Source of the DNA: Deltaproteobacteria bacterium RIFOXYA12_FULL_61_11 | Lineage (GTDB): Bacteria; Bdellovibrionota_F; JAHFAK01; YA12-FULL-61-11 | DNA: 7,341 bases | NCBI GenBank assembly: GCA_001799195.1 | Contig: MGSU01000241.1 | Span: 1 to 7,341, forward strand | Reading direction: 5' to 3' | Shown here: positions 1 through 6,266 of the stretch, piece by piece | Position numbering within the stretch: position 1 is the stretch's first letter | Layout: each line of letters opens with the position of its first letter | Made by a program: the position numbers and the translations under genes | The notes under the pieces: generated by a model | What the model saw: only the letters and a program-made list of their open reading frames with translations | Told to the model about the DNA's origin: nothing | Database searches by the model: none

Positions 1-14
1 TCAGTCTTGGGTGG
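1..14 (+). repeat. Possible terminal repeat of a mobile element at the window edge
   Basis: The first 14 bases match positions 5322-5335, the left terminal inverted repeat of the 187-bp element, at 13 of 14 positions; the first 11 (TCAGTCTTGGG) are identical. The orientation is the same as the left end of that element, so an element would extend rightward into this window. No matching right end (CCCAAGACTGA) was found in the following few kilobases. This may be a solo end, a degraded copy, or the outer end of a different element with related termini. An 11-base match by chance is unlikely but not excluded in 7.3 kb. Confidence 0.35.
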
Positions 15-293
15 ATTACCGATTGTTCGGGTCACCTTAAGGACTACTAAAGCCGGACTCGGTTTCCTATGCTTGCTTGTCACGCGGCCCGCTGCCGAAA
101 CACCGCCGATCGGGGAGGCGATGGTCAGGGGCCTCGCGGGGCGCCAGCCCGCGGCGAGCGCACGGTAGCGCTTCTCCACCCAGTCCTCGCGCCTCCGGAG
201 CGCGCGCGAAGACGGCGAGGCCCGACGTCCCTCGGCTGCGCGTGCATACCGAAACGTGCGAGGACAGCATGCAGGTACTTCACTTCGGTTCCG
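15..293. other. Stretch without a recognisable gene
   Basis: No convincing gene was identified. The part from about 100 to 250 is very GC-rich. A 60-codon minus-strand frame starts with GTG at 307 and overlaps the end of the 76-aa gene by 14 nt. Its first half is protein-like, but its second half is rich in Arg, Gly and Ala in the way of an out-of-frame GC-rich reading. A different minus frame reads DWVEKRYRALAAGW at roughly 145-186 with much more GC-rich third positions. This could be a frameshifted or decaying small gene. No clear terminator hairpin with a T run is seen after the 76-aa gene. Confidence 0.3.
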
Positions 294-524
294 TCAGTCC
301 GGTCCACCCAGGGTCCAGACCTCGCGTCCGCTCTTGAGGTGCTTCTTGTGGATCTTCACATCCTCGGCGCCCTCGGCCTCCGCGATGGAGAGGAGTTCTG
401 CGACGTCCTCGGGGCTTCCGTCGCAGAACCCCATGGGGCGCGGATTGTCGGGCAGTTTGAGCTGAACCTTGAACTCGCCCCGGTCCCAGCGAGTCTGCGT
501 GGCGTTGCCGTAGGGGTAGATCAT
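294..524 (-). CDS. Hypothetical 76-aa protein, coupled to lysine-rich small gene
   Basis: I do not recognise a family. The 76-aa product is soluble, with no signal peptide and no membrane segment. It begins MIYPYGNATQTRW, has a mixed-charge body with an acidic middle (SPEDVAELLSIAEAEGAEDV, about residues 37-56), and then a basic stretch (KIHKKHLKSGREVW). It contains a single Cys near residue 34. Third codon positions are strongly GC-rich, which supports this frame over the longer plus-strand frame opposite it. The ATG lies inside the stop of the upstream 42-aa gene (ATGA overlap), and no Shine-Dalgarno sequence of its own is visible, so translation is probably coupled. The pairing suggests a joint role with the lysine-rich protein, but no function can be assigned. 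Confidence 0.62.
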   Translation of the reverse strand: MIYPYGNATQTRWDRGEFKVQLKLPDNPRPMGFCDGSPEDVAELLSIAEAEGAEDVKIHKKHLKSGREVWTLGGPD

Positions 525-649
525 GAAGCTGCGACAGCAGTCTTTTTGGGGCGCTGCTTGTCTGCCTTTTCCTTCGCCTCTTGCTGTTTCTTGGTCGTCT
601 TCTGTTTCTGGTCTTTCATCTTGTCCTTCTTTCCGCTTTTATCACCCAT
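521..649 (-). CDS. Lysine-rich 42-aa small protein
   Basis: This 42-codon gene starts at ATG 649 and stops at TGA 521-523. The product starts MGDKSGKKDKMKDQKQK, contains 14 lysines in 42 residues plus many Gln, Asp and Glu, has no hydrophobic segment, and ends KKTAVAAS. From memory, very short proteins beginning MGDKSP/G and rich in Lys occur in many bacteria as uncharacterised proteins; their function is unknown. Such a basic, probably disordered chain could bind nucleic acid, but that is inference. A good ribosome binding site (AGGGAG, 7-nt spacer) precedes the start. Its stop overlaps the start of the 76-aa gene by ATGA, so the two probably form a unit. It lies 78 nt downstream of the kinase remnant. 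Confidence 0.65.
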   Translation of the reverse strand: MGDKSGKKDKMKDQKQKTTKKQQEAKEKADKQRPKKTAVAAS

Positions 650-656
650 CGGGTAT

Positions 657-662
657 CTCCCT
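657..662 (-). promoter_or_regulatory. Ribosome binding site of the lysine-rich small gene
   Basis: AGGGAG on the minus strand, 7 nt before the ATG at 649. It supports translation of this very short reading frame and fixes its start. Confidence 0.6.
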
Positions 663-727
663 GTGTTCTTGTTTCTGCCTCGACAATGTTCCAGGACGCC
701 CTGAACACCCGTATTCAGCCTTCAAAC

Positions 728-1138
728 TCAGTCGCCTTCCCAGTCGAAGAAGAAATCCTTGTTGGTCAGGGTCGGCACCTGCTCGATCGCTGCAGCTCTA
801 CCTCGTTCGCCCTGAATGATTGCGACGAGATCCTCCAGAGCACGGGTTTCCTCCTGCCAGTACTCCTCGGTACCGAACTGCGGCCATGTCCTAGGGAAGA
901 TCGGATCATGCCATCGCTTGGCGAGCCAGGTGGAGTAGTGGATCATCCTCAGGCCTCGGAGCGGCTCGATCAGCCGCATCGTGGAGCGGTCGAACTTTCG
1001 AAATCGCTCGTACCCGTCGAGGAAAATCTCCCTCTGGCGTCGGGTAGCGTCGTCTCTCCCAGGCAGCGCGAGCCAAAGGTCCTGCACGGCGGGCCCGACC
1101 ACCATGTCATCGAAGTCCAGCATAATAACAAGAACCAA
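728..1138 (-). pseudogene. C-terminal remnant of SrkA/YihE-type stress-response Ser/Thr kinase
   Basis: The 136-aa frame closely resembles the C-terminal part of SrkA (YihE), a choline-kinase-fold Ser/Thr protein kinase involved in envelope and oxidative stress survival in E. coli. Diagnostic stretches are LDFDDMVVGPAVQDLW (residues 7-22, containing the metal-binding Asp of the DFD-like motif), LIEPLRGLRMIHYSTWLAKR (56-75) and DPIFPRTW (78-85), followed by EEYW (91-94). E. coli SrkA is about 328 aa, so roughly the first two thirds are missing, including the ATP-binding lobe and the HGD..N catalytic loop. The frame meets a stop at 1178-1180, and none of the three minus frames between 1140 and 1310 shows the missing part, so this is a real deletion rather than a simple frameshift. 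TTG at 1138 is only the first possible start; a true start is doubtful. The gene is almost certainly non-functional as a kinase. The 171-bp gap to the transposase remnant is unassigned. Confidence 0.8.
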
Positions 1139-1309
1139 GTTAGACTTTGTTCTATCGTGGGTCTTCCCCCTGGGTCCTCAGTACTGCGACAATGCCATCG
1201 GTCTACTTGGAGAAAGCAAAGAAAGAACGTTGCAACCCACAACCGCGGCTTTGTTGGACGCACCTCTCCCGTCCTCGCGCGGTGCTCACAAGACTCCCGA
1301 GATGGCAGC

Positions 1310-1822
1310 TCAGTCTTTTTGCGACGCGTCGGTAGCTGCGAGTTTCCGGGCCTCGTAAAGCTCCCGGTTATGGTCTCGGACCTGCGACAGAAGATGCTCG
1401 GTGCGCGAGAGACAGTACTGTACAGATCCAAAGAAATACCGTGGCCCCACCAGGACCTCTTCGTCCCTGGCCTTGCCTTCCAAGCGCTTGGTTTCAACCA
1501 ACTCACGATAAGCCGCAGCGCGCTCGGCGTCGGTCTCACCCAAGCCCAACCAGGCCTCCGAGGTGTCGATTCGGTCGTCGCGCTCAATACCCGCGTAGTG
1601 CCTGTAGCCGCTGAAGCGGAAATGCTCCGGCCGCGTTCTTTTGGCGTAGTGCCAGCGGTTGAGAGCCAGATACGCCTGCAACCTCAGCACGGCCTCGTCC
1701 GTCTCTTCCATCACCTGGGTCTTGACGCGCAGTTCCACCACTGAACCTGTCCGGCCGATGGCATGGTTGAGCAGCTTGGCGAACGAGGTGTTCACGCTCT
1801 GCAGGAGGGATTCAGGATTCAC
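1310..1822 (-). pseudogene. 5'-truncated REP-associated tyrosine transposase (IS200-like Y1 family)
   Basis: The 170-aa frame matches the C-terminal half of REP-associated tyrosine transposases (RayT/TnpA-REP, HUH Y1 superfamily), which cut and join single-stranded DNA at hairpin repeats. The visible family pattern is LLQSVNTSFAKLLN (residues 6-19), GRTG (23-26), YLALN (51-55), then RPEHFRFSGYRHYAG (64-78) and WLGLGETDAERAAAYRELV (91-109). The N-terminal part carrying the HUH metal-binding motif is absent. The position where relatives usually carry the catalytic Tyr (S-Y-x-x-x-x-N context) appears to be Phe14. The usual NPVRAG after YLALN is replaced by RWHYAKR. The frame is the same as that of the upstream cyclase gene, with only DPF between that gene's TAG and the GTG at 1822. 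An AGGA lies 7 nt before this GTG, so a product could be made, but it could not be an active transposase. Confidence 0.62.
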
Positions 1823-1831
1823 GAACGGGTC

Positions 1832-4800
1832 CTACGTCGGCCGCTCGAGTTGGTTCAGCTTGGTCTCGAGTTTGCGGAATTCATCGACCAGTTTCTGGAA
1901 GCCGGTCCGCTCCGAGACCTCGAGACCCTCGGCGATGACCTCGCGGGCTTTCTCGAATTCACCGTCCTCGCAGTACAGCTTGGCCAGGAGGAATTTCCCT
2001 TGTGGGATCGTGCGTTTGAACTGCAACCGGTCCGCCTCGGCAATACCGCGTTCGAGCTCGGCGATGCCTTTCTGTTCTTCCAGCAGGGTATAGCTCAGGT
2101 ACCCGACGTAGAGCAGGTTGGTGACGTACCCCTCCTTCCAGCCGATCTCCTCGGACAGGGGCAGGGACTTCTCGAAGTGCGAATAGGCCTGCTCGAGGTC
2201 GTTCATCTCGTAGAACAATTCACCCATGTTGTGCAGGTTGCGGGCAATGCCGATCTTGTCGCCGATCTCCATGGCCAGCTCCAGCGCGAGCTGGTAGTAT
2301 TCCAAGGCCTTTTTGAATTTCTTCTGGAAGCCGTAGACGATACCGATATTGCCCAAGGCCTTCATCTTGAAGTGCTTGAGCATCCCATCCGCCGTCGCCT
2401 CGAGCGCTTTGTGGTAATATTCGAGAGCTTGTTTATAGTCCCCCTTGAACAGCGCGGTGGTGCCGTACCGCAACGAGAGTTCGCCGAGGAGGTGTTTATC
2501 GCCATGCCCCTCGGCCAACTTCATGGCCTCGTTCAGCTCGTTGAGCGAACGGCCGGAATCCCCCAACCGCTCGTAGGTGGCGCCGAGGAAACACCGGACT
2601 TCGATGATGATGTCCGGCTTCGAGGAGGTGACCACGGCCAAACGCAGGGCGAGGATCAAGGATTCCCTTGCTTTATCGTACTCACCTCGGTCGTACTGGA
2701 ATTTTCCCTTCCAGTACCAGCCCAGGACGTGCTCGACGGTATTCCGGCTGTCCGGCAACAGCTCGAGGGTCTTCTCGACCAGGGTCAAGCCCCGCTCGAT
2801 GGCTCCCAATTTATTGCAATTCTTGATGATCTTGAGATTGAGCTGGACCACCTTCTCCTTGATGTTGGAGCGGTCGAGGAAGACCACCCGGGTGGTCAGC
2901 GGCATGTTCTCGAGGTTCTCGTTGATCAAGGCCAGACAGCGTTCGTAGTAGTCGTTGGAACCCTGGAGCTGGTGTTCGTTGGCCAGTTTATCCCCCGAGC
3001 GCTCGCAATACTGGGTTTTCTTGTCGAGGAAATCGGTCTCCAGATAGTGATAGGCGAGGTGCTCGACGTGCTCGTCGATGCGATCGTGGAACAGTTCCTC
3101 CATGATCTTGGCGACTTCCTGGTGGATTTCCTTGAGCTTGCGCTTGAGAATGCTCTTGTAGGCGACCTCGCGCAGCAAGGTGCTGCGGAAACCGTATTCC
3201 CGGTCGCGTTCGTCCAGACCTTCCTTGACTATGCAGATCATGTCGCGCTTGAGCAGCGCCTGGATGCTGGCCTCGAGATATTCATCGTGGTTGAAGATCC
3301 GGGAGAGCAAGAGGTGGCTGAAGTTCAAGCCGACCACCGAGAAGACTTGGAGCACCCACTTGAGCTCGTCCGGTAGCTTGTCGATCCTGGCGGCAAGCAA
3401 ACCCTGGATGGTCGGGGGGATGTCCACCTCCAAGCCCTGTTCCAGGACCTGGAAGCCCCCCTCCGTGGTTCGGACGATGGACCCAGCCTCGACCATGGAC
3501 TTGATGATTTCTTCGACGAACAAGGGGTTGCCCCCGCTCTTGGACCAGATCAGGTCGAGTACGGGCTGGGAGAGCTCACAGTCCTTGAGGATGGAGTGGA
3601 CCATGGCATTGGTGTCGCCGCGGGACAGGGGCAAGAGAGGGAAGTGCGCGCTGCATTGCCGGGGAACCAGCCCGAGGGTCTCCTTGATCCGGGTGGTGTA
3701 GAGGATGAGAATTTTTTCGTTCTCGATGGATTCGAACAGGAAGCCGAGCAACTCCTCCGAAAGGGGATCGAGCCACTGACAGTCATCCAGGTAGAGCAGC
3801 AGGTGGTTGGTGCGGGACAGGTTGAGGAAGAGGGTCTTGATCGCCTGGAAGGTCAGATTCTTTTTTGCTTCCTCGTTGAAGTATTGGATGTTGCTCTCGG
3901 CGAACTTGATCGCGAACATGTTCGCGAGGATGTGTACTTCGTTGTCGTTCAGATTATAGCCCTTCAGTTTGCTCAACTTGAGCCGCAGGTCGTCCTCGCT
4001 GTCGTTGTCTTCGATCTGGACCAACTCGCGGAGAATACCGAGGAAAATGAAATAGGAGAGATTGGAGCTGTGGGAAACGCACGCTCCCCGCAAGACCTGC
4101 CATTTGTAAGGTGAGGCCTTGATCGTGTCGATCAGCTCCTCGGTGAACCGGCTCTTGCCGATGCCCGATTCCCCCGAAACGACGATGACCTGACCGCGCG
4201 ATTTGGCTACCTTGTGGATGGCTTGTTCGGCGCCGAGGAATTCCGGTTTGCGGCCTTGGAAGTCCGAGACGAGCGTGGAGAGAGGGGAAGGTCGGGCCTG
4301 GCCTTTCCGCTCGCCGAGGGCGAGGTAGCACTGGATGGGCAACTTCTTGCCCTTGACCTTGACCGGTTCCCGGGTTTCGTATTCGAAGAGACCCTCGGTT
4401 GCTTGGTAGATCTTCTCCCCGACCAGGATCTGGTTGCGTTCGGCCAACCCCTGCAAGCGCTGGGCGATGTTCACCGTGTCGCCCATCACGGTATATTCCT
4501 TGCGCATCGCCGTGCCCACGGTCCCTGTGACGACGATGCCGTAGTTGATGCCGATGGAGAGCCCGAGAGGGGAAGCCAACTGCCTGCGCCCGTTGAAGCG
4601 TTCGAGTTCTTCGAGCAATTCGAGGGAACAACGCACCGCGCGTTCGGGATCGTTCTCGTGGGCGATCGGAGCGCCGAACAAGGCCATGATGCAGTCCCCG
4701 ATGAACTTGTCGACGTACCCCTCGTACTTGTAGATGATATCAACCAACCCCTTGAAACAATTGTTCATCAGGTCCCGGACTTCCTCGGGATCGAGTTCCT

Positions 4801-5236
4801 CGGACATGGAGGTAAAACCGCTGATATCGGCGAAGATCACGGCCACGTCTTTCCGTTCGCCATCGAGCAGGGCTCGGGATTCCTGCATACGTTGTTTTAT
4901 TTCATGAGGCAGGGGTTCGCGGTATTGCCGAGGTCCTGCGACGAAGTCGTCGACGAACTCGGCCTTCGCGCCGGCCCCGATTCCTCCCGATAGCTGCCCC
5001 TCTCTAGGTTGGGAGAGGAGCTTCCCCTGGGACGGACCGCTCGGGTCCTCGGTCTGCCGAGTCCGGATTGGGCCTTCCTCACCGACACGGGTCCCACAGG
5101 AACCGCAGAATTTGGCCTGGGGCAGCACCGACTGTTGGCAGTGCTTGCATTGTTTCACCGTGCGTTGATCAAGGCCGCACTGGTGGCAGAAGTTCGTGTT
5201 CTCCGGAAGTTCGGTCTGACAGGAAGGACAACGCAT
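1832..5236 (-). CDS. Zinc-ribbon / class III adenylate-guanylate cyclase / STAND-type ATPase / TPR signalling protein
   Basis: This is an intact 1134-aa cytoplasmic signalling protein with no signal peptide or membrane segment. Residues 3-20 (CPSC...CHQC) and 30-47 (CKHC...CGSC) form two zinc ribbons. Residues about 128-305 form a class III nucleotide cyclase: metal-binding Asp137 (FADISGF) and Asp181 (FIGDCIMALFG), purine-selecting Lys177 and Asp253, and transition-state Asn256 and Arg260 (VNIAQR) are all present. This predicts an active enzyme, more likely making cAMP than cGMP. Residues about 330-640 are a P-loop ATPase of AAA/STAND type with Walker A GESGIGKS (355-362), Walker B LLLYLDDCQW (479-488) and SGGNPLFVEEI (567-577). 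Residues about 840-1120 are TPR-like helical repeats (for example GEYDKARESL, GDYKQALEYYHKAL, KKFKKALEYYQLAL). The ATPase and TPR parts probably sense a partner or load. ATG 5236 is chosen because the first zinc ribbon begins at residue 3; only a weak GAGG lies about 10 nt upstream. The partner is unknown. Confidence 0.93.
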   Translation of the reverse strand: MRCPSCQTELPENTNFCHQCGLDQRTVKQCKHCQQSVLPQAKFCGSCGTRVGEEGPIRTRQTEDPSGPSQGKLLSQPREGQLSGGIGAGAKAEFVDDFVAGPRQYREPLPHEIKQRMQESRALLDGERKDVAVIFADISGFTSMSEELDPEEVRDLMNNCFKGLVDIIYKYEGYVDKFIGDCIMALFGAPIAHENDPERAVRCSLELLEELERFNGRRQLASPLGLSIGINYGIVVTGTVGTAMRKEYTVMGDTVNIAQRLQGLAERNQILVGEKIYQATEGLFEYETREPVKVKGKKLPIQCYLALGERKGQARPSPLSTLVSDFQGRKPEFLGAEQAIHKVAKSRGQVIVVSGESGIGKSRFTEELIDTIKASPYKWQVLRGACVSHSSNLSYFIFLGILRELVQIEDNDSEDDLRLKLSKLKGYNLNDNEVHILANMFAIKFAESNIQYFNEEAKKNLTFQAIKTLFLNLSRTNHLLLYLDDCQWLDPLSEELLGFLFESIENEKILILYTTRIKETLGLVPRQCSAHFPLLPLSRGDTNAMVHSILKDCELSQPVLDLIWSKSGGNPLFVEEIIKSMVEAGSIVRTTEGGFQVLEQGLEVDIPPTIQGLLAARIDKLPDELKWVLQVFSVVGLNFSHLLLSRIFNHDEYLEASIQALLKRDMICIVKEGLDERDREYGFRSTLLREVAYKSILKRKLKEIHQEVAKIMEELFHDRIDEHVEHLAYHYLETDFLDKKTQYCERSGDKLANEHQLQGSNDYYERCLALINENLENMPLTTRVVFLDRSNIKEKVVQLNLKIIKNCNKLGAIERGLTLVEKTLELLPDSRNTVEHVLGWYWKGKFQYDRGEYDKARESLILALRLAVVTSSKPDIIIEVRCFLGATYERLGDSGRSLNELNEAMKLAEGHGDKHLLGELSLRYGTTALFKGDYKQALEYYHKALEATADGMLKHFKMKALGNIGIVYGFQKKFKKALEYYQLALELAMEIGDKIGIARNLHNMGELFYEMNDLEQAYSHFEKSLPLSEEIGWKEGYVTNLLYVGYLSYTLLEEQKGIAELERGIAEADRLQFKRTIPQGKFLLAKLYCEDGEFEKAREVIAEGLEVSERTGFQKLVDEFRKLETKLNQLERPT

Positions 5237-5265
5237 GGATCGGGGACCTCGACCGACACCGGGGC

Positions 5266-5294
5266 ATCATAACGGCCGGGTCGAGGAAAAGCAA
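5266..5294 (-). promoter_or_regulatory. Putative sigma70-type promoter of the cyclase gene
   Basis: On the minus strand, TTGCTT (5289-5294) and TATGAT (5266-5271) are separated by exactly 17 nt. The -10 box matches the consensus at 5 of 6 positions; the -35 box only at 3 of 6. The predicted transcription start is near 5259, giving a leader of about 23 nt before the ATG at 5236. It sits between the inverted-repeat element and the gene, which suggests the cyclase is transcribed independently of the lipoprotein operon. Confidence 0.42.
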
Positions 5295-5320
5295 TGTCCG
5301 AACTCTCCCGCGAGTATAAG

Positions 5321-5507
5321 TTCAGTCTTGGGGGGCGAGGGGTCCTGTCGCCTCACACCCCCACCATGCTCATGCTTGCGCCCAATGGTGCTGCATCCTG
5401 CGCACCACCTGGAGGTGTGCATCCATGCACCCACCGTGGCGGGGGTCCCCCGTCGGCGCCACCCCTACGAGGTTACTGAAACTATCAGTAATACCCCCAA
5501 GACTGAA
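5321..5507. mobile_element. MITE-like or structured element with 14-bp terminal inverted repeats
   Basis: A 187-bp intergenic segment is bounded by perfect 14-bp inverted repeats, TTCAGTCTTGGGGG at 5321-5334 and CCCCCAAGACTGAA at 5494-5507. It encodes no protein. Internal stems are GGCGA/TCGCC (5334-5338 with 5348-5352), GCAC-ACC/GGT-GTGC with one bulged C (5402-5420), GTGGCG/CGCCAC (5436-5441 with 5457-5462, enclosing a GGGG-T-CCCC palindrome), and TTACTGA/TCAGTAA (5473-5479 with 5485-5491, 5-nt loop). The size, terminal repeats and lack of coding capacity fit a miniature inverted-repeat element. A structured RNA between the two transcription units is the alternative. No abutting target duplication is obvious. 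The family of a driving transposase cannot be named from the ends alone. Confidence 0.55.
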
Positions 5508-5564
5508 TGGTTACTCCCGTGATCTCCGGGAACCGGATAGGTGACCTTCGAGTAGCGTTTCGGC

Positions 5565-6266
5565 TCAGGGCGTCACATCGTTCTGGGCAGGATCCGAGGT
5601 CTCATCCTGGGTCGAGGGGTCATTGCTGGGGTCAGTGGTGCTGCCGTCGGCAGACAGGTCGTCGCTGCTATCCTCCGGATCGTCGGTGACGTCGGAGTCC
5701 GAGGGATCCTCGGTCGGATCGGTCTCCGAGGGATCTGGGGAAGCCTCGGGCTGCGAGGGATCACCGCTCGGATCGGTTCCATCGTCCCCCTCCGGATCCT
5801 CGATCACCGGCGCGGTGCCGCCTTTCCGAACCAGGGTAAGGGTGAGCAACTCGTTGAAATGGGGGTAATACTTATAGTCCCCGGCAGTACCGTCGAACAA
5901 TACCTCCGTTCCCTTCAGGACCCGGACCTCGAACTTGGCGGTCTTGCGCTTGAGCAGGCTGCTCACCCGGACCGTCAACCGAAAGTCGTCCTGCCGGCCC
6001 TTGAATTGATAACACACGGTGCGGGTCTGATCACACAGGTCGACCGCCCCCTGGGTCACGATATTGAGGGTCAGCCAGGGATCGGTGGTGCGGTTGTTCG
6101 TCTTGCGATAGATCTTCAGTTCGACCTTGTCCGCGGTGAGGAACACGGGAGCATCCGTGGCGGGCTCGGGCAACTTCATCGAGAACGCGATTTCGAGCTT
6201 GGTTTCTTCCTCACTGCACCCGACGGTTAGGCCGACGAGCGCGATCAACCACAGCAATACCTTCAT
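5565..6266 (-). CDS. Predicted lipoprotein with Asp/Ser/Pro-rich C-terminal tail
   Basis: The 233-aa product starts with a short lysine-plus-hydrophobic signal (MKVLLWLIALVGLTVGC) and a lipobox-like TVGC, predicting lipid attachment at Cys17. Position -3 is Thr rather than the usual Leu, so the site is slightly atypical. Glu residues follow the Cys, with no Asp at +2, so outer-membrane sorting is plausible. Residues about 22-148 look like a beta-rich domain (DKVELKIYRK, FRLTVRVSSLL, KFEVRVLKGTEVLF) with two cysteines, 78 and 85, that could form a disulfide. Residues about 157-233 are a low-complexity acidic tail of DPS/DPT/DPE-like units. I do not recognise the folded domain. The ATG overlaps the preceding stop (ATGA) and is preceded by a strong AGGAGG, so it is the third gene of the FecR/GspG-like operon and probably acts in the envelope. 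Confidence 0.8.
   Translation of the reverse strand: MKVLLWLIALVGLTVGCSEEETKLEIAFSMKLPEPATDAPVFLTADKVELKIYRKTNNRTTDPWLTLNIVTQGAVDLCDQTRTVCYQFKGRQDDFRLTVRVSSLLKRKTAKFEVRVLKGTEVLFDGTAGDYKYYPHFNELLTLTLVRKGGTAPVIEDPEGDDGTDPSGDPSQPEASPDPSETDPTEDPSDSDVTDDPEDSSDDLSADGSTTDPSNDPSTQDETSDPAQNDVTP
5568..5798 (-). repeat. Low-complexity coding repeat: Asp-Pro-Ser tail
   Basis: This part of the lipoprotein gene codes for about 77 residues dominated by Asp, Ser, Pro, Thr and Glu, with DPS, DPT, DPE or DPA recurring roughly every 4-10 residues. The DNA shows recurring short units such as GGATC and CGAGGGATC on the plus strand. Such tracts are prone to length change and often act as flexible, acidic surface linkers; a calcium-binding role is possible but not shown. 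Confidence 0.7.

Noticed and set aside
69-704. 211-codon plus-strand frame
   Set aside because: It overlaps the two small minus genes, which have GC-rich third positions, ATGA coupling and a ribosome binding site; the plus product looks like antisense.
1139-1259. GTTAGAC and GTTGGAC, resembling integron attC core sites
   Set aside because: Both lie in the same orientation instead of inverted, and no paired R/L box structure is present.
1308-1320. CTCAGTCTTTTT as a third copy of the element end
   Set aside because: Only 8 bases match and there is no G run; chance is a sufficient explanation.
581-1744. 387-codon plus-strand frame
   Set aside because: It runs opposite the SrkA and RayT remnants, whose minus frames show clear family motifs, while this product shows none.
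1763-3376. 537-codon plus-strand frame opposite the cyclase gene
   Set aside because: It is the antisense reading of the TPR-rich region; the composition (runs of Leu, Val, Glu, Asp and Gln) mirrors the helix-repeat codons, and no family match or start signal is seen.
5301-5522. CTCCCGCGA and CTCCCGTGA as target duplication of the inverted-repeat element
   Set aside because: They are imperfect and sit 6-7 nt away from the terminal repeats, so they do not abut the element.
5509-5537. Stem-loops next to the inverted-repeat element (GGTT-CCCG/CGGG-AACC, or TCCGG-GAA-CCGGA) as a terminator of the lipoprotein operon
   Set aside because: The stems are short or bulged and no T run follows on the minus strand, so a Rho-independent terminator cannot be supported.
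5623-5868. Serine/glycine-rich plus-strand frame
   Set aside because: It is the complement of the Asp/Ser/Pro-rich tail of the lipoprotein gene.
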